The notes beneath the pieces are model-generated. The model was not told the origin of the DNA. It saw nothing but the letters and a program-made list of their open reading frames with translations, and did no database searches. Source: Actinorugispora endophytica (GTDB lineage: Bacteria > Actinomycetota > Actinomycetes > Streptosporangiales > Streptosporangiaceae). From it: a DNA stretch of 64,000 nucleotides. Below, one piece after another: positions 55,127-62,673 of the stretch; position 1 is the stretch's first letter, and each line of letters opens with the position of its first letter. The DNA lies in the NCBI RefSeq assembly GCF_004363075.1, contig NZ_SNYN01000004.1:243223-307222 (forward strand), given 5' to 3'. Both the position numbers and the translations under genes were made by a program.

Positions 55127-56362
55127 TCAGCCGTCACGCCCCCCGGGCGCGGGGACGCTGACGGCCATCACGGCGGTGTCGTCGTCGAGGCCGTCGCCGA
55201 AGCCGGCCAGAAGGCCGGTCGTCGCGGCGACGGCCTCGGCCGCGGTGGTGGGGGCCAGGGCGGTGGCGAAGTCCAGGAGGGCCTCCTCCCCGTAGCGGTT
55301 CCGCGCGGCGTCGGTGCGCGCCTCGGTGATCCCGTCGGTGTAGAGCATCAGGGTGTCGCCGGGCTCCAGCCGCACGTCGGAGGAGGCGAAGCGGGCCTCG
55401 GGCAGGATGCCGACGATCTGCCCGCCGGGGGTGTGCCGGTACTCGGCCGTGCCGTCGGCGCGCAGTAGCAGGGCGGGAGGGTGGCCTCCGCTGGCGAGGG
55501 TGAGGTCGCAGCCGTCGGGGGAGGGCGTGAGCAGGCCGAAGACGACGGTGCAGTAGCGCGGGTCGTCGCCTCGGTACTCCTGTTCCAGGGCGGCGTCGAG
55601 GCGGGCCAGCACGGCGACGGGGTCGGGGTCGGAGACGGCGGCGGCGCGCAGGGTGTAGCGGGCCAGGGAGGTCACGACCGCGGCCTCGGCGCCCTTGCCG
55701 ACCACGTCGCCCAGGAAGAGGCCCCACCGGCCGCCGGCGAGGGGGAACAGGTCGTAGAAGTCGCCGCCGACCTGGTCGGGGGAGGCGATGTGGTAGTGCG
55801 CGGCGGTCCGCACGCCCGGCACCTCGGGCAGGGCCGGGGGCAGCAGGGTGCGCTGGAGGGTGGAGGCCAGGCGCTGCAGGCGCGCGCGCTCCCGGTCGGC
55901 CTCCCGCCGGGCGCGCAGCAGTTCGCGCTCGTAGGCGCGCCGGTCGCGGGCGTCGAAGAGGGTGGTGCGGATGAGCAGGGGCTCGCCGTCGGGGCCGGTC
56001 CGGACCATGGACGTGACCAGGACCGGCAGTCTGCCGCCGCCGGCGGTCAGCAGCTCCAGGGCCACCCCGCCGACCTCGCCCTGCATGCGCAGCAGGGGGG
56101 CGAAGTGGGTCTCGTGGTAGATCCGGTCGCCGACGGCGAGCAGGTCGCTGAAGCGGCGGTGCCCCACCAGCTGGTCGCGGGTGTAGCCGAGCCAGGTCAG
56201 CAGGGTCGTGTTGACCTTGGCGATCCTCCCGTCCAGGCGCGTGGACAGGTAGCCGCACGGGGCGTTCTCGTAGAGGTCCTCGGCGCTGTCCTCCAGGAGC
56301 GCGGAGAAGGCCGGGGCGCCGTCGCCCTCGTTCCCGCGGGGGCCGGGTCCGGTACGCGTCAA
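55127..56362 (-). CDS. rsbP: PAS-domain PP2C phosphatase, RsbP-like
   Basis: 411 residues from a TTG that overlaps the RsbQ stop (TTGA). A PAS domain at about 25-140 (ENAPCGYLSTRLDGRIAKVN, LGYTRDQLVGHRRFSDLL) is followed by a coiled-coil-like linker (RELLRARREADRERARLQ) and a SpoIIE/PP2C catalytic domain at about 190-405 (VGGDFYDLFPLAGGRWGLFL, GDVVGKGAEAAVVTSLARYT, ASGGHPPALLLRADG, YTDGITEAR, DGLDDDTAVMAV). RsbP dephosphorylates an anti-anti-sigma factor during energy stress. Coupling to an RsbQ-like hydrolase supports the call. The anti-sigma targets are not in the window. Confidence 0.88.
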   Translation of the reverse strand: MTRTGPGPRGNEGDGAPAFSALLEDSAEDLYENAPCGYLSTRLDGRIAKVNTTLLTWLGYTRDQLVGHRRFSDLLAVGDRIYHETHFAPLLRMQGEVGGVALELLTAGGGRLPVLVTSMVRTGPDGEPLLIRTTLFDARDRRAYERELLRARREADRERARLQRLASTLQRTLLPPALPEVPGVRTAAHYHIASPDQVGGDFYDLFPLAGGRWGLFLGDVVGKGAEAAVVTSLARYTLRAAAVSDPDPVAVLARLDAALEQEYRGDDPRYCTVVFGLLTPSPDGCDLTLASGGHPPALLLRADGTAEYRHTPGGQIVGILPEARFASSDVRLEPGDTLMLYTDGITEARTDAARNRYGEEALLDFATALAPTTAAEAVAATTGLLAGFGDGLDDDTAVMAVSVPAPGGRDG

Positions 56363-57162
56363 CGGATCTCCGCCGCGAAGGCGGCCAGGGCCCGGGAGGT
56401 GGCCTCCGGGGCGCTCAACTGCGGGCAGTGCCCGGTGGCGTCGAGGGTGACCAGGCGGCTGCCGGGGATCCGGGCGTGGACGAACGCGCCCACCTCCGGC
56501 GGGGCGAGCGCGTCCTGGGCGCACTCGACCACCAGCGTCGGGAGCGTGACCCCGGCCAGGTCGGCCCGGTTGTCGGAGAGGAACGTGGTGCGGGCGAAGA
56601 CGCGCGCGATGTCCGGGTCGGTGCGACAGAAGCTGTTGGCCAGCTCGTCGCCCAGCTCGGGGCGGTCCGGGTTGCCCATGATCACCGGCGCCATCGTCGC
56701 GGACCAGCCCAGGTAGTTGCTGTCCAGGGACTCCAGCAGCTCGTCGACGTCCGCCTCGCTGAACCCGCCCCGGTAGTCCCCGTCGTCGATATACCGGGGG
56801 GACGGCGTGAGCAGCGCCAGCCCGGCGAACCGCCCGGGTTCGCGCGCCGCGGCGAGCACGCCGACCATGGCGCTCACCGAGTGGCCCACGAACACCACCC
56901 GCCGCAGGTCCAGTTCGCGGCAGATCTCCAGCACGTCCTCGGTGTAGCCGTCCAGTGTCGAGTACCGCTCCTCCCGCCACGCGGACAGGTCCGACCGGCC
57001 CGACCCCACGTAGTCGAACAGCACCACCCGGAAGTCCTCGGCCAGGCGCGGGGCCACCAGGCGCCACAGGTTCTGGTCGCACCCGAACCCGTGCGCGAGC
57101 ATCACGACAGGTCCGTCCTCGGGCCCCAGCAGCACGACGTTGTTCCTGTCGCGTGTGTTCAC
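56359..57162 (-). CDS. rsbQ: Alpha/beta hydrolase, RsbQ-like positive regulator
   Basis: 267 residues from GTG with AGAGGACG upstream. It has VVMLAHGFGCDQNLWRLVAP, oxyanion and nucleophile motif VVFVGHSVSAMVGVLAA (Ser 95), LVVECAQDALAPPE (Asp) and DATGHCPQLSAPE (His about 245). Length and order of motifs match RsbQ, which releases a small signal for the PAS domain of RsbP. Its stop overlaps the phosphatase start, as in the rsbQ-rsbP operon of Bacillus. Strigolactone- or karrikin-receptor-like hydrolases belong to the same fold. The signal molecule is unknown. Confidence 0.9.
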   Translation of the reverse strand: MNTRDRNNVVLLGPEDGPVVMLAHGFGCDQNLWRLVAPRLAEDFRVVLFDYVGSGRSDLSAWREERYSTLDGYTEDVLEICRELDLRRVVFVGHSVSAMVGVLAAAREPGRFAGLALLTPSPRYIDDGDYRGGFSEADVDELLESLDSNYLGWSATMAPVIMGNPDRPELGDELANSFCRTDPDIARVFARTTFLSDNRADLAGVTLPTLVVECAQDALAPPEVGAFVHARIPGSRLVTLDATGHCPQLSAPEATSRALAAFAAEIR

Positions 57163-57354
57163 GACGCACGTCCTCTCGTGTCCTCCCCGATCGGTCCGCC
57201 GCGCGGACGGCCGGGGCGAGGACGGTGGAAGCGGAGTACGCCCGGACGGCTTCAGGCGTGCCCGGCCTGTCCCGACGGGGTCGGACGGGCCGGTGCGGCG
57301 TCCCCGTCTCCGGGGCGCCCCGTCATCAGGCTACCCGCGGCCTCCGTCCGGGGC

Positions 57355-57558
57355 TCACTCCAGCCGGAGCCGCTTCCGGGCCTTCAGGACCGCCCAGCCG
57401 GCGAGCATCGCGCCGGTCAGTGTCAGCGCGACGGCGACGGAGACCTCCTGGCCGAAGAGGAGGGAGAGGGCGCCCACGGTCAGGCCCAGGACGGCGCCGA
57501 CGATCAGGGGGACGACGACGTCCGCCCGTGTCACTCGCGGAGAAGGTGAGGTCGACAT
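57355..57558 (-). CDS. Small two-helix membrane protein
   Basis: 67 residues. The ATG at 57558 has GAGGG upstream. Two hydrophobic segments (VVVPLIVGAVLGLTVGALSL and VAVALTLTGAMLAGWAVL) are joined by a short polar loop, with a basic C-terminus (KARKRLRLE). No family recognised. It lies 192 bp beyond the RsbQ start, same strand, and might be co-transcribed, but the gap makes this unsure. Confidence 0.75.
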   Translation of the reverse strand: MSTSPSPRVTRADVVVPLIVGAVLGLTVGALSLLFGQEVSVAVALTLTGAMLAGWAVLKARKRLRLE

Positions 57559-57814
57559 GAGACGCCCTCTACCCGGCATGCGGAGCGTAAACGTCGGCGA
57601 CTCCGGGCGAGAAGCGGGAGCCAGGACTCGAACTCCGAGGAAATCTACGATGTAAACCCACGGGGGTTCGACACCATGCGGTCGAAGGCCGTCGGACAAC
57701 GGACCGGCCGCGTGGAAAGGCCTCGGGAAAGAAGGGGATATCGACCGGTTGAGGGATGGAAAACGGCGGGCTGCTCTGTAATATGAGCGCGCAACCCCCC
57801 ATGGAGGAGGAAAA

Positions 57815-57919
57815 ATGGACCCTGAGGACTTGGGCGAACTCGCCGAGGCCGTGGTCGAGGGCGACGCCGAGGAGATGGTCGAGGAGACCCTGGAAGTCAT
57901 CTTCGGCATCGACCTCTAG
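57815..57919 (+). CDS. Very small acidic helical peptide, 34 residues
   Basis: A strong ribosome site, GGAGGAGG, lies 5 nt before the ATG. The peptide begins MDPEDLGELAEAVVEGDAEE, continues with a second acidic helix and ends FGIDL. A canonical terminator follows 15 bp after the stop, and GTAATATG upstream (57778-57785) could be a -10 box, so the whole unit looks like a real small gene. It has no Cys, Ser or Lys and one Thr, so it is a poor RiPP core. It resembles a leader peptide only in charge. Function unknown. Confidence 0.75.
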   Translation: MDPEDLGELAEAVVEGDAEEMVEETLEVIFGIDL

Positions 57920-57934
57920 AACCCGCGCGCGAAC

Positions 57935-57960
57935 GGCCCCGGCGGGACACCGCCGGGGCC
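57935..57960 (+). terminator. Rho-independent terminator of the 34-residue gene
   Basis: GGCCCCGGCGG (57935-57945) pairs perfectly with CCGCCGGGGCC (57950-57960) over a GACA loop, followed by TTT. One of the few classical terminators with a T-run here. Confidence 0.9.
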
Positions 57961-58677
57961 TTTGCCGTACCCCGCGGGCGTTCGGTCCGCCGCGGGGCCG
58001 CGCAGGGGGCCGGAGGCGGGCCTCGTGTTGGCGCGCGTGTCCGGTTTCGGCCAACTCGGGCCCCGCCGGGAGCGCCCGGGGTTCGGCGCCGTGGCCGGGC
58101 CAGTCGGAGGTTCGCCCAGGTCAACGTGTGGTCTGACCTCCTGTGGGGTTCCCCGCCGCGATGAGCGCGGCCGCGGCCCTGTCCCCGCGTCCGGGGTCCG
58201 GCGCCGTGGTGGACGTGGCGCCGTACGAGCCGCCGGGAGGCCGCGGCCCCAACCGGTCGATCACGGTGCGGCCGTTTCGAGGGGGTGGGGCGGCCCGACC
58301 TCGTAAAGGCCTCGTGGCCGCCGTCAACGCCGCCCGGCTGGAGCGCGACGGCCCGGCGCGGGAGAAGGCCGGGGCCGAGGCGCCCCCCGCTCCCGGGGGA
58401 CGCGGCGCCGGCGGTGTCGGGGGAGCGCGAGGCGGTGTGCTCCTCACGTCAACGGCGCGGGCGGCATCGTGGCGTATCCGCGCTTCCTGGAACGGGCCCT
58501 GGCGGGCGTCACCGGCGGTGACGTGCTCGGGTGCTGGTGCCGGATCCGGCCCTGCCCGTGGGCCGCTTCGCGGGGCGGGAAGGGCGGCCGTCCGGTCCGC
58601 AGGCGCCTTATAGCACAGGTTTCGGCATCAGGGAAATGATGTCGACGGTGCGCACCGCGTCAGAATCGCTCCGTCAC
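57961..58677. other. 0.7-kb region without a convincing gene
   Basis: A plus-strand frame at 58143-58613 and a second frame with HVNGAGGIVAYPRFLERALA near 58446-58505 have partial coding character, but they are interrupted and match no family I know. This could be a decayed gene. The end (58610-58690) is AT-richer and leads into the promoter of the GntR gene. Confidence 0.4.
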
Positions 58678-58683
58678 TATACT
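58678..58683 (+). promoter_or_regulatory. -10 box of the GntR regulator gene
   Basis: TATACT lies 10 nt before the ATG at 58694. Transcription from it would begin about 4 nt before the start codon, giving a nearly leaderless mRNA; no ribosome site is present in between. Confidence 0.55.
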
Positions 58684-58693
58684 GCCGACCATT

Positions 58694-59443
58694 ATGAGTG
58701 GATCCGGGTCACCTGCGGGTGCTGCGTGGGAGCGTCGTGGCGAGAAGGTCTCTGAGATCATCGCCCGCGAGATCGTCCGTGACGTCGCCAGGCGACAGCT
58801 TCCACCGGGATCCACGCTGGAGTCCGAGAACGCGATGCTCCAGCGCTTCCAGATCGCGCGGGGCTCTCTCCGGGAGGCGCTGCGCATCCTGGAGGTGCAC
58901 GGGCTGATCCGGATGAAGCCGGGGCCGGGCGGGGGGCCGGTCGTCTCGGAGGTGAGCAGCCGCGACTTCGGCCGGATGGCCACCCTGTTCTTCCAGGTGC
59001 TCGACATCCGGTTCACCGAGCTCGTCGAGGCCAGGCTGATCCTCGAACCGCTGACCGCCCGGCTGGCGGCGGAGCGGCACGACCCGGAGGACGACGACGA
59101 CCTGCGGGCCGTGGTGCGGCGGGGCTTCGACGCGGGAGACACCGCCGAGTGGCTGCGGGCCGACGACGCCTTCCACACCAAGGTGCTGTCGATGTCGGGC
59201 AACGGCATGCTCACCCTCTTCACGCACGGGTTGAAGGACATCTTCACCGAGCGCTCCTCCACCGTCTACGTCGCGCACGAGGGCGACCACGTCCGCCGGG
59301 CGCACGCCGAAATCGCCGACGCGATCATCGACGGCGACGCCGAGGAGGCGGAGCGGCTGATGCGCGAGCACATGAGCGAGTACGTCAGGGCGGTCGCCGA
59401 GCGCGAGCCCTACCTGATGGACGAGGTCGTCGACTGGCGCTGA
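58694..59443 (+). CDS. GntR-family regulator, FadR/FCD subfamily
   Basis: 249 residues. N-terminal winged helix (AREIVRDVARRQLPPGSTLE, SENAMLQRFQIARGSLREAL, EVHGLIRMKPGPGGG) and a C-terminal FCD effector domain with ARLILEPLTARLAAERHD, WLRADDAFHTKVLSMSGNG and EIADAIIDGDAEEAERLMRE-type His/Asp metal-ligand spacing. It probably senses an acyl-CoA or organic acid and represses a catabolic operon. No such operon is adjacent; the upstream region is non-coding. Its transcript likely ends at the hairpin near 59516-59557. Confidence 0.92.
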   Translation: MSGSGSPAGAAWERRGEKVSEIIAREIVRDVARRQLPPGSTLESENAMLQRFQIARGSLREALRILEVHGLIRMKPGPGGGPVVSEVSSRDFGRMATLFFQVLDIRFTELVEARLILEPLTARLAAERHDPEDDDDLRAVVRRGFDAGDTAEWLRADDAFHTKVLSMSGNGMLTLFTHGLKDIFTERSSTVYVAHEGDHVRRAHAEIADAIIDGDAEEAERLMREHMSEYVRAVAEREPYLMDEVVDWR

Positions 59444-59452
59444 GCCTTCGGG

Positions 59453-59580
59453 CCCGCCGGATGCCCGTGTCGCGGGGGTTCGGGGGCCGGTTCCGCCCTC
59501 GCTCGGAATGATCACGGGCTTTCCGCCCTTCCCGGCCCCGAATCGGGCGGAAAGCCCAGGACCGTCACCGAAACCGGTTC
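59453..59580 (+). repeat. Partial copy of the dispersed repeat with hairpin
   Basis: Contains GGAATGATCACGGGC and a perfect 13-bp stem, GGGCTTTCCGCCC (59516-59528) with GGGCGGAAAGCCC (59545-59557), matching the blocks at 9495-9536 and around 43370-43400. It follows the GntR stop and can act as its terminator. The rest of the gap up to 59813 (AT-rich near 59590-59630) shows no gene. Confidence 0.7.
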
Positions 59581-59813
59581 TCGGGTCCGGTATTGACAAA
59601 CCTAGAAGATAATCACCATTGTCACGATTGTGTGGCGTCGGATCGGGGGTCGAGCGGCGCCGTCCTCGCCGCTCGCCCCCCGACCCGACGCCGTCGGGGA
59701 GCACTCCCACGGACGGTCGCGGCGACCGCGCCGCGAGCCCGAACCCCCGTGGCCCCGGGCCGGCCGCCGGCGCACCGGAGGCCGGCAGGGCGGTGTGACG
59801 CCTCCTCCGTCAG

Positions 59814-59855
59814 CGAACCGCCGAGGACCTCGGGTACGGGGTCCTCGGCGGTTCG
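59814..59855. terminator. 15-bp perfect hairpin downstream of the I36 genes
   Basis: CGAACCGCCGAGGAC (59814-59828) pairs perfectly with GTCCTCGGCGGTTCG (59841-59855), 16 bp beyond the stop of the first I36 gene. Confidence 0.85.
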
Positions 59856-59870
59856 ATCCCGCGGAGCGGG

Positions 59871-60296
59871 TCAGACCCAGCGGTGGGACCTGATCGCCAC
59901 GCTGTCGGCGTTGATCGGCCTGTTGGTGATCATGACCGGGTCGTAGAGCGGCCCCTGGTAGCCGGCGCCCGAGAAGAACTGGACCATGTCGTACGCGCCG
60001 GGGTGGCCGTTGTTCCAGATGGAGTTGACCCGGAACCCGTGGGGCCGGCACTGGACGCTGCCGCTCCGCCAGTCGGGGTCGTCGCCGGTCCAGGCGCACC
60101 GGGTGCCGGTGCCGTTGTGGCCGCTCCACACGCACACGTCGCCCTTGGGGCACGACCCCCGCCACTCCGCGGGGTCGGCCGGGCGGAACACCCCGGCTTC
60201 CTCGGCCGGCGCCGCGGCCGAGGCGGGCGCCCCGACGACGGCGACTCCCGCGATCGCGAGCACCGCGCTCGCCAGGGCGGTACGGACCTTGCTCAT
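59871..60296 (-). CDS. Secreted peptidase-inhibitor I36-family protein (copy 1)
   Basis: 141 residues. A signal peptide (ALASAVLAIAGVAVVGAPAS) precedes a mature domain with SCPKGDVCVWSGHNGTGTRC, WTGDDPDWRSGSVQCRPHGF and VNSIWNNGHPGAYD. This is the Cys-bearing beta-fold of the streptomycete I36 inhibitor-like group (related to SMI and to crystallin-like fold proteins). GTG 60302 is in frame; ATG 60296 is preferred because GGAG lies 5 nt before it. Next to a paralogue with an identical 171-bp core. Secreted inhibitor or wall protein. Confidence 0.88.
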   Translation of the reverse strand: MSKVRTALASAVLAIAGVAVVGAPASAAAPAEEAGVFRPADPAEWRGSCPKGDVCVWSGHNGTGTRCAWTGDDPDWRSGSVQCRPHGFRVNSIWNNGHPGAYDMVQFFSGAGYQGPLYDPVMITNRPINADSVAIRSHRWV

Positions 60297-60348
60297 CTTC
60301 ACTCCGTTCTCCGGCCGTGCGGGGCCGGAACACTCGTGCCGCGCGCGG

Positions 60349-60735
60349 CTACGGGTTGGTCCAGACGTGGGACCGGATCTCGAGGTCGTCGACGTTGCCG
60401 CGTTGGCCCGCCGGGACCGGCCCGCCGTAGGGGGTCCGGTAGTTCGCGTGCTTGAAGAACTGGACGACGTCGTACGCGCCGGGGTGGCCGTTGTTCCAGA
60501 TGGAGTTGACCCGGAACCCGTGGGGCCGGCACTGGACGCTGCCGCTCCGCCAGTCGGGGTCGTCGCCGGTCCAGGCGCACCGGGTGCCGGTGCCGTTGTG
60601 GCCGCTCCACACGCACACGTCGCCCTTGGGGCACGACCCGTACCACGGGGCGTGGGCCGAGGCGGGTGTGACGGTGGCCCCGGCGCTGACGACCGCGATG
60701 GCCGCGCCGGCCAGGAGAGTGCGGATCCTGCTCAT
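60349..60735 (-). CDS. Secreted peptidase-inhibitor I36-family protein (copy 2)
   Basis: 128 residues. A signal peptide (TLLAGAAIAVVSAGATVTPA) precedes the same core as copy 1 (GSCPKGDVCVWSGHNGTG and onward). The C-terminus differs (VQFFKHANYRTPYGGPVPAG). DNA at 60469-60639 is identical to 59988-60158 in copy 1, while signal-peptide and tail regions have diverged, so recent gene conversion is more likely than a fresh duplication. GGGAAG precedes the ATG. Confidence 0.88.
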   Translation of the reverse strand: MSRIRTLLAGAAIAVVSAGATVTPASAHAPWYGSCPKGDVCVWSGHNGTGTRCAWTGDDPDWRSGSVQCRPHGFRVNSIWNNGHPGAYDVVQFFKHANYRTPYGGPVPAGQRGNVDDLEIRSHVWTNP

Positions 60736-60896
60736 CGTCGCTTCCCTTCTCCCGTGCTCCCGGGCTTTCCCGGGGGCTGGGAGAAACGTTAGGGAGCGGC
60801 CCTATCGATCCCTTATCGCCTGGTTATCCCCGGTGTCCGGATCCCCGGAAGGCGCCTGGGAGAGCACGGCGACGGGGCCGCCGAAGCGGCCGGGGA

Positions 60897-60938
60897 CGTC
60901 CGGGCGCGTCCCGCCGCGCGGCGGGACGCGCCCGGACG
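60897..60938. terminator. 42-bp perfect palindrome
   Basis: CGTCCGGGCGCGTCCCGCCG begins a 21-bp arm followed directly by its reverse complement. It lies between the SARP stop and the I36 gene start. With 60983-61014 it can end the SARP transcript. Confidence 0.75.
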
Positions 60939-60982
60939 GCCGGCTGAAGCCCCACGGGCCTCTCGGCGCGCGGGCCCCTCGC

Positions 60983-61014
60983 GTCCCGGGCTCGGCGGCC
61001 GCCGAGCCCGGGAC
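60983..61014. terminator. 32-bp perfect palindrome at the SARP gene end
   Basis: GTCCCGGGCTCGGCGG (60983-60998) is followed directly by its complement (60999-61014), only 4 bp from the SARP stop codon. Confidence 0.8.
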
Positions 61015-61018
61015 GGGG

Positions 61019-62524
61019 TCAGCGGCCGCGCTGCGCGGGAACGCGCGGTGCCTCCGGTCGCGCCGGGACCGCGGGCCGGGGCTCGCCCTGGAGGCGGACC
61101 ACGGCGGACCGGAGGGCCATCGGCAGTCCGCCGCACGCCTCGCCCAGACGCGCGACGGCGGCCGGCTCCACGGGCAGGCGGGCCGTCCCGGCAACCCGGC
61201 GCAGCAGGTCGGCGGACTCGGCCGGGTTCAGCGCCGCGAGCCGGACCACCAGAGCCCCGGAGCGGGCGGCGAGTCCGGACAGGGACGTCCGGGCGGTGAC
61301 CACCACGCAGCAGCGGTGCGAACCCGGAAGCAGGGGCAGCGCCTGCCGTTCGGACGCCGCGTCGTCGAGCAGCACCAGCACCCGCCGGTCGCGCAGCACG
61401 CTGCGGTACAGCGCGGCCCTCTCCTCCAGGCTCGTCGGAACCTCGCCGCGGGGGACGCCCAGCGCGTGCAGGAACCGCCCGAGCACCACTCCGGCCGCCA
61501 TCGGCCGGGGGCCGCCGCCGTGCAGGTCGGCGAAGAGCTGGCCGTCGGGGAACCGGTCGGCGGCGCGGTGCGCCCAGTGCAGGGCCAGGCCGCTCTTGCC
61601 CACACCCGCGCCGCCGCTGATGACGCAGACCGGCAGGTGCCGGTCGCGCTCGTCCCGCTCCAGGAGTCCGTCGAGGGCGGCGAGTTCGGCCGCGCGCCCG
61701 GTGAACGCCGAGACGGCCTGCGGAAGCTGCCCGGGCCGCACCGCCGGAACGCGGGGCCCGGCGGCGCGGCGCTCCCGGGCGGGGGGAGCATCCCGCAGGA
61801 TCGCCTCGTGCGCCCCCCGCAGCTCCCGGCCGGGTACCACCCCGAGCTCTCGGGAGAGGACCCGGTGGCCCTCCGCGTAGACGGCCAGCGCGTCGGCACG
61901 CCGCCCCGCGCGTGCCAGCGCCGTCATCAGGAGCGCCCTGAACCGCTCCTGGAAAGGGTCCTCGGCGACGAGCGAGGAGAGCGCCTCGATGTGCTCCCGG
62001 TGGCGTCCCAGGGCGAACTCGGCCTCGGCGAGCTCCTCGGCCGCCGCCAGCCGCAACTCCTCCCACCGCCGGGCGCCCGCGGTCACGGCGTCGGAGTCCA
62101 GGCCGCACAGCACCGGGCCGCGCCACAGTGACAGCGCGGCGCGCAGCGCGTCGGCGGCGTCGCCGGGCCGCCGCGCGACGGCCGCGGCGCGGCCCCGCGC
62201 CACCAGCCCGGCCGCCGCGCACGCGTCGACCCGCGCCTCCCGGGGCCGCAGCAGGTACCCGGAGCCGACGGTCTCGATCGGATCGCCTGCGGCGCCCGCC
62301 TCGCGGAACGCGCGACGCAGGCCCGAGACGACGATGGCGACCTGCGTCCGCGCGGAGGCGGGCGGACGCTCCTCCCACAGCGCGTCCACGAACCGGGGTA
62401 CCGGGACGACGCGGCCGGGCTCCAGCAGCAGCAGCGCCAAGGCGGTCCGGGCCCGCCGTCCGCCCAGGGCGACGGGGCGGCCGTCGACCGAGGCCCGCAA
62501 CGGTCCGAGCATCTGGAGTTCCAT
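61019..62524 (-). CDS. SARP/AfsR-type regulator with NB-ARC domain
   Basis: 501 residues. An OmpR-like DNA-binding domain at about 10-90 (VALGGRRARTALALLLLEPG, FVDALWEERPPASARTQVAI) is followed by a BTAD at about 97-240 (DPFQERFRALLMTALARAGR, DALAVYAEGHRVLSRELGVV) and an NB-ARC P-loop GGAGVGKSG at about 304-312, with DRRVLVLLDDAA and LNPAESADLLRRVAG. AfsR-type proteins usually continue into TPRs; here the protein stops after the NB-ARC helical part. SARPs activate secondary-metabolite genes. No biosynthetic cluster is adjacent. Divergent from an ArsR-like regulator gene (149-bp gap). Confidence 0.92.
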   Translation of the reverse strand: MELQMLGPLRASVDGRPVALGGRRARTALALLLLEPGRVVPVPRFVDALWEERPPASARTQVAIVVSGLRRAFREAGAAGDPIETVGSGYLLRPREARVDACAAAGLVARGRAAAVARRPGDAADALRAALSLWRGPVLCGLDSDAVTAGARRWEELRLAAAEELAEAEFALGRHREHIEALSSLVAEDPFQERFRALLMTALARAGRRADALAVYAEGHRVLSRELGVVPGRELRGAHEAILRDAPPARERRAAGPRVPAVRPGQLPQAVSAFTGRAAELAALDGLLERDERDRHLPVCVISGGAGVGKSGLALHWAHRAADRFPDGQLFADLHGGGPRPMAAGVVLGRFLHALGVPRGEVPTSLEERAALYRSVLRDRRVLVLLDDAASERQALPLLPGSHRCCVVVTARTSLSGLAARSGALVVRLAALNPAESADLLRRVAGTARLPVEPAAVARLGEACGGLPMALRSAVVRLQGEPRPAVPARPEAPRVPAQRGR

Positions 62525-62673
62525 CCGACCCGTCCCCCTCGTGAACGCCGGGCGGGAGTCGGCCGCGCGGCTCGGAGCAGGTGTCCTGCACCGGCCACTC
62601 TGGTTGACTCTGAGTCACGATGGGGATGTTTTCCGTGGTGTGACAGCGTGGGGGATCCAGGGGAGAAGGTCAG

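Noticed and set aside
57610..57665. Minus-strand sequence with GTTCGAGTCC resembling the T-arm and 3' end of a tRNA
   Set aside because: The T-stem does not pair fully, there is no matching acceptor 5' strand and no D-arm about 75 nt upstream. At best a tRNA fragment, so not called.
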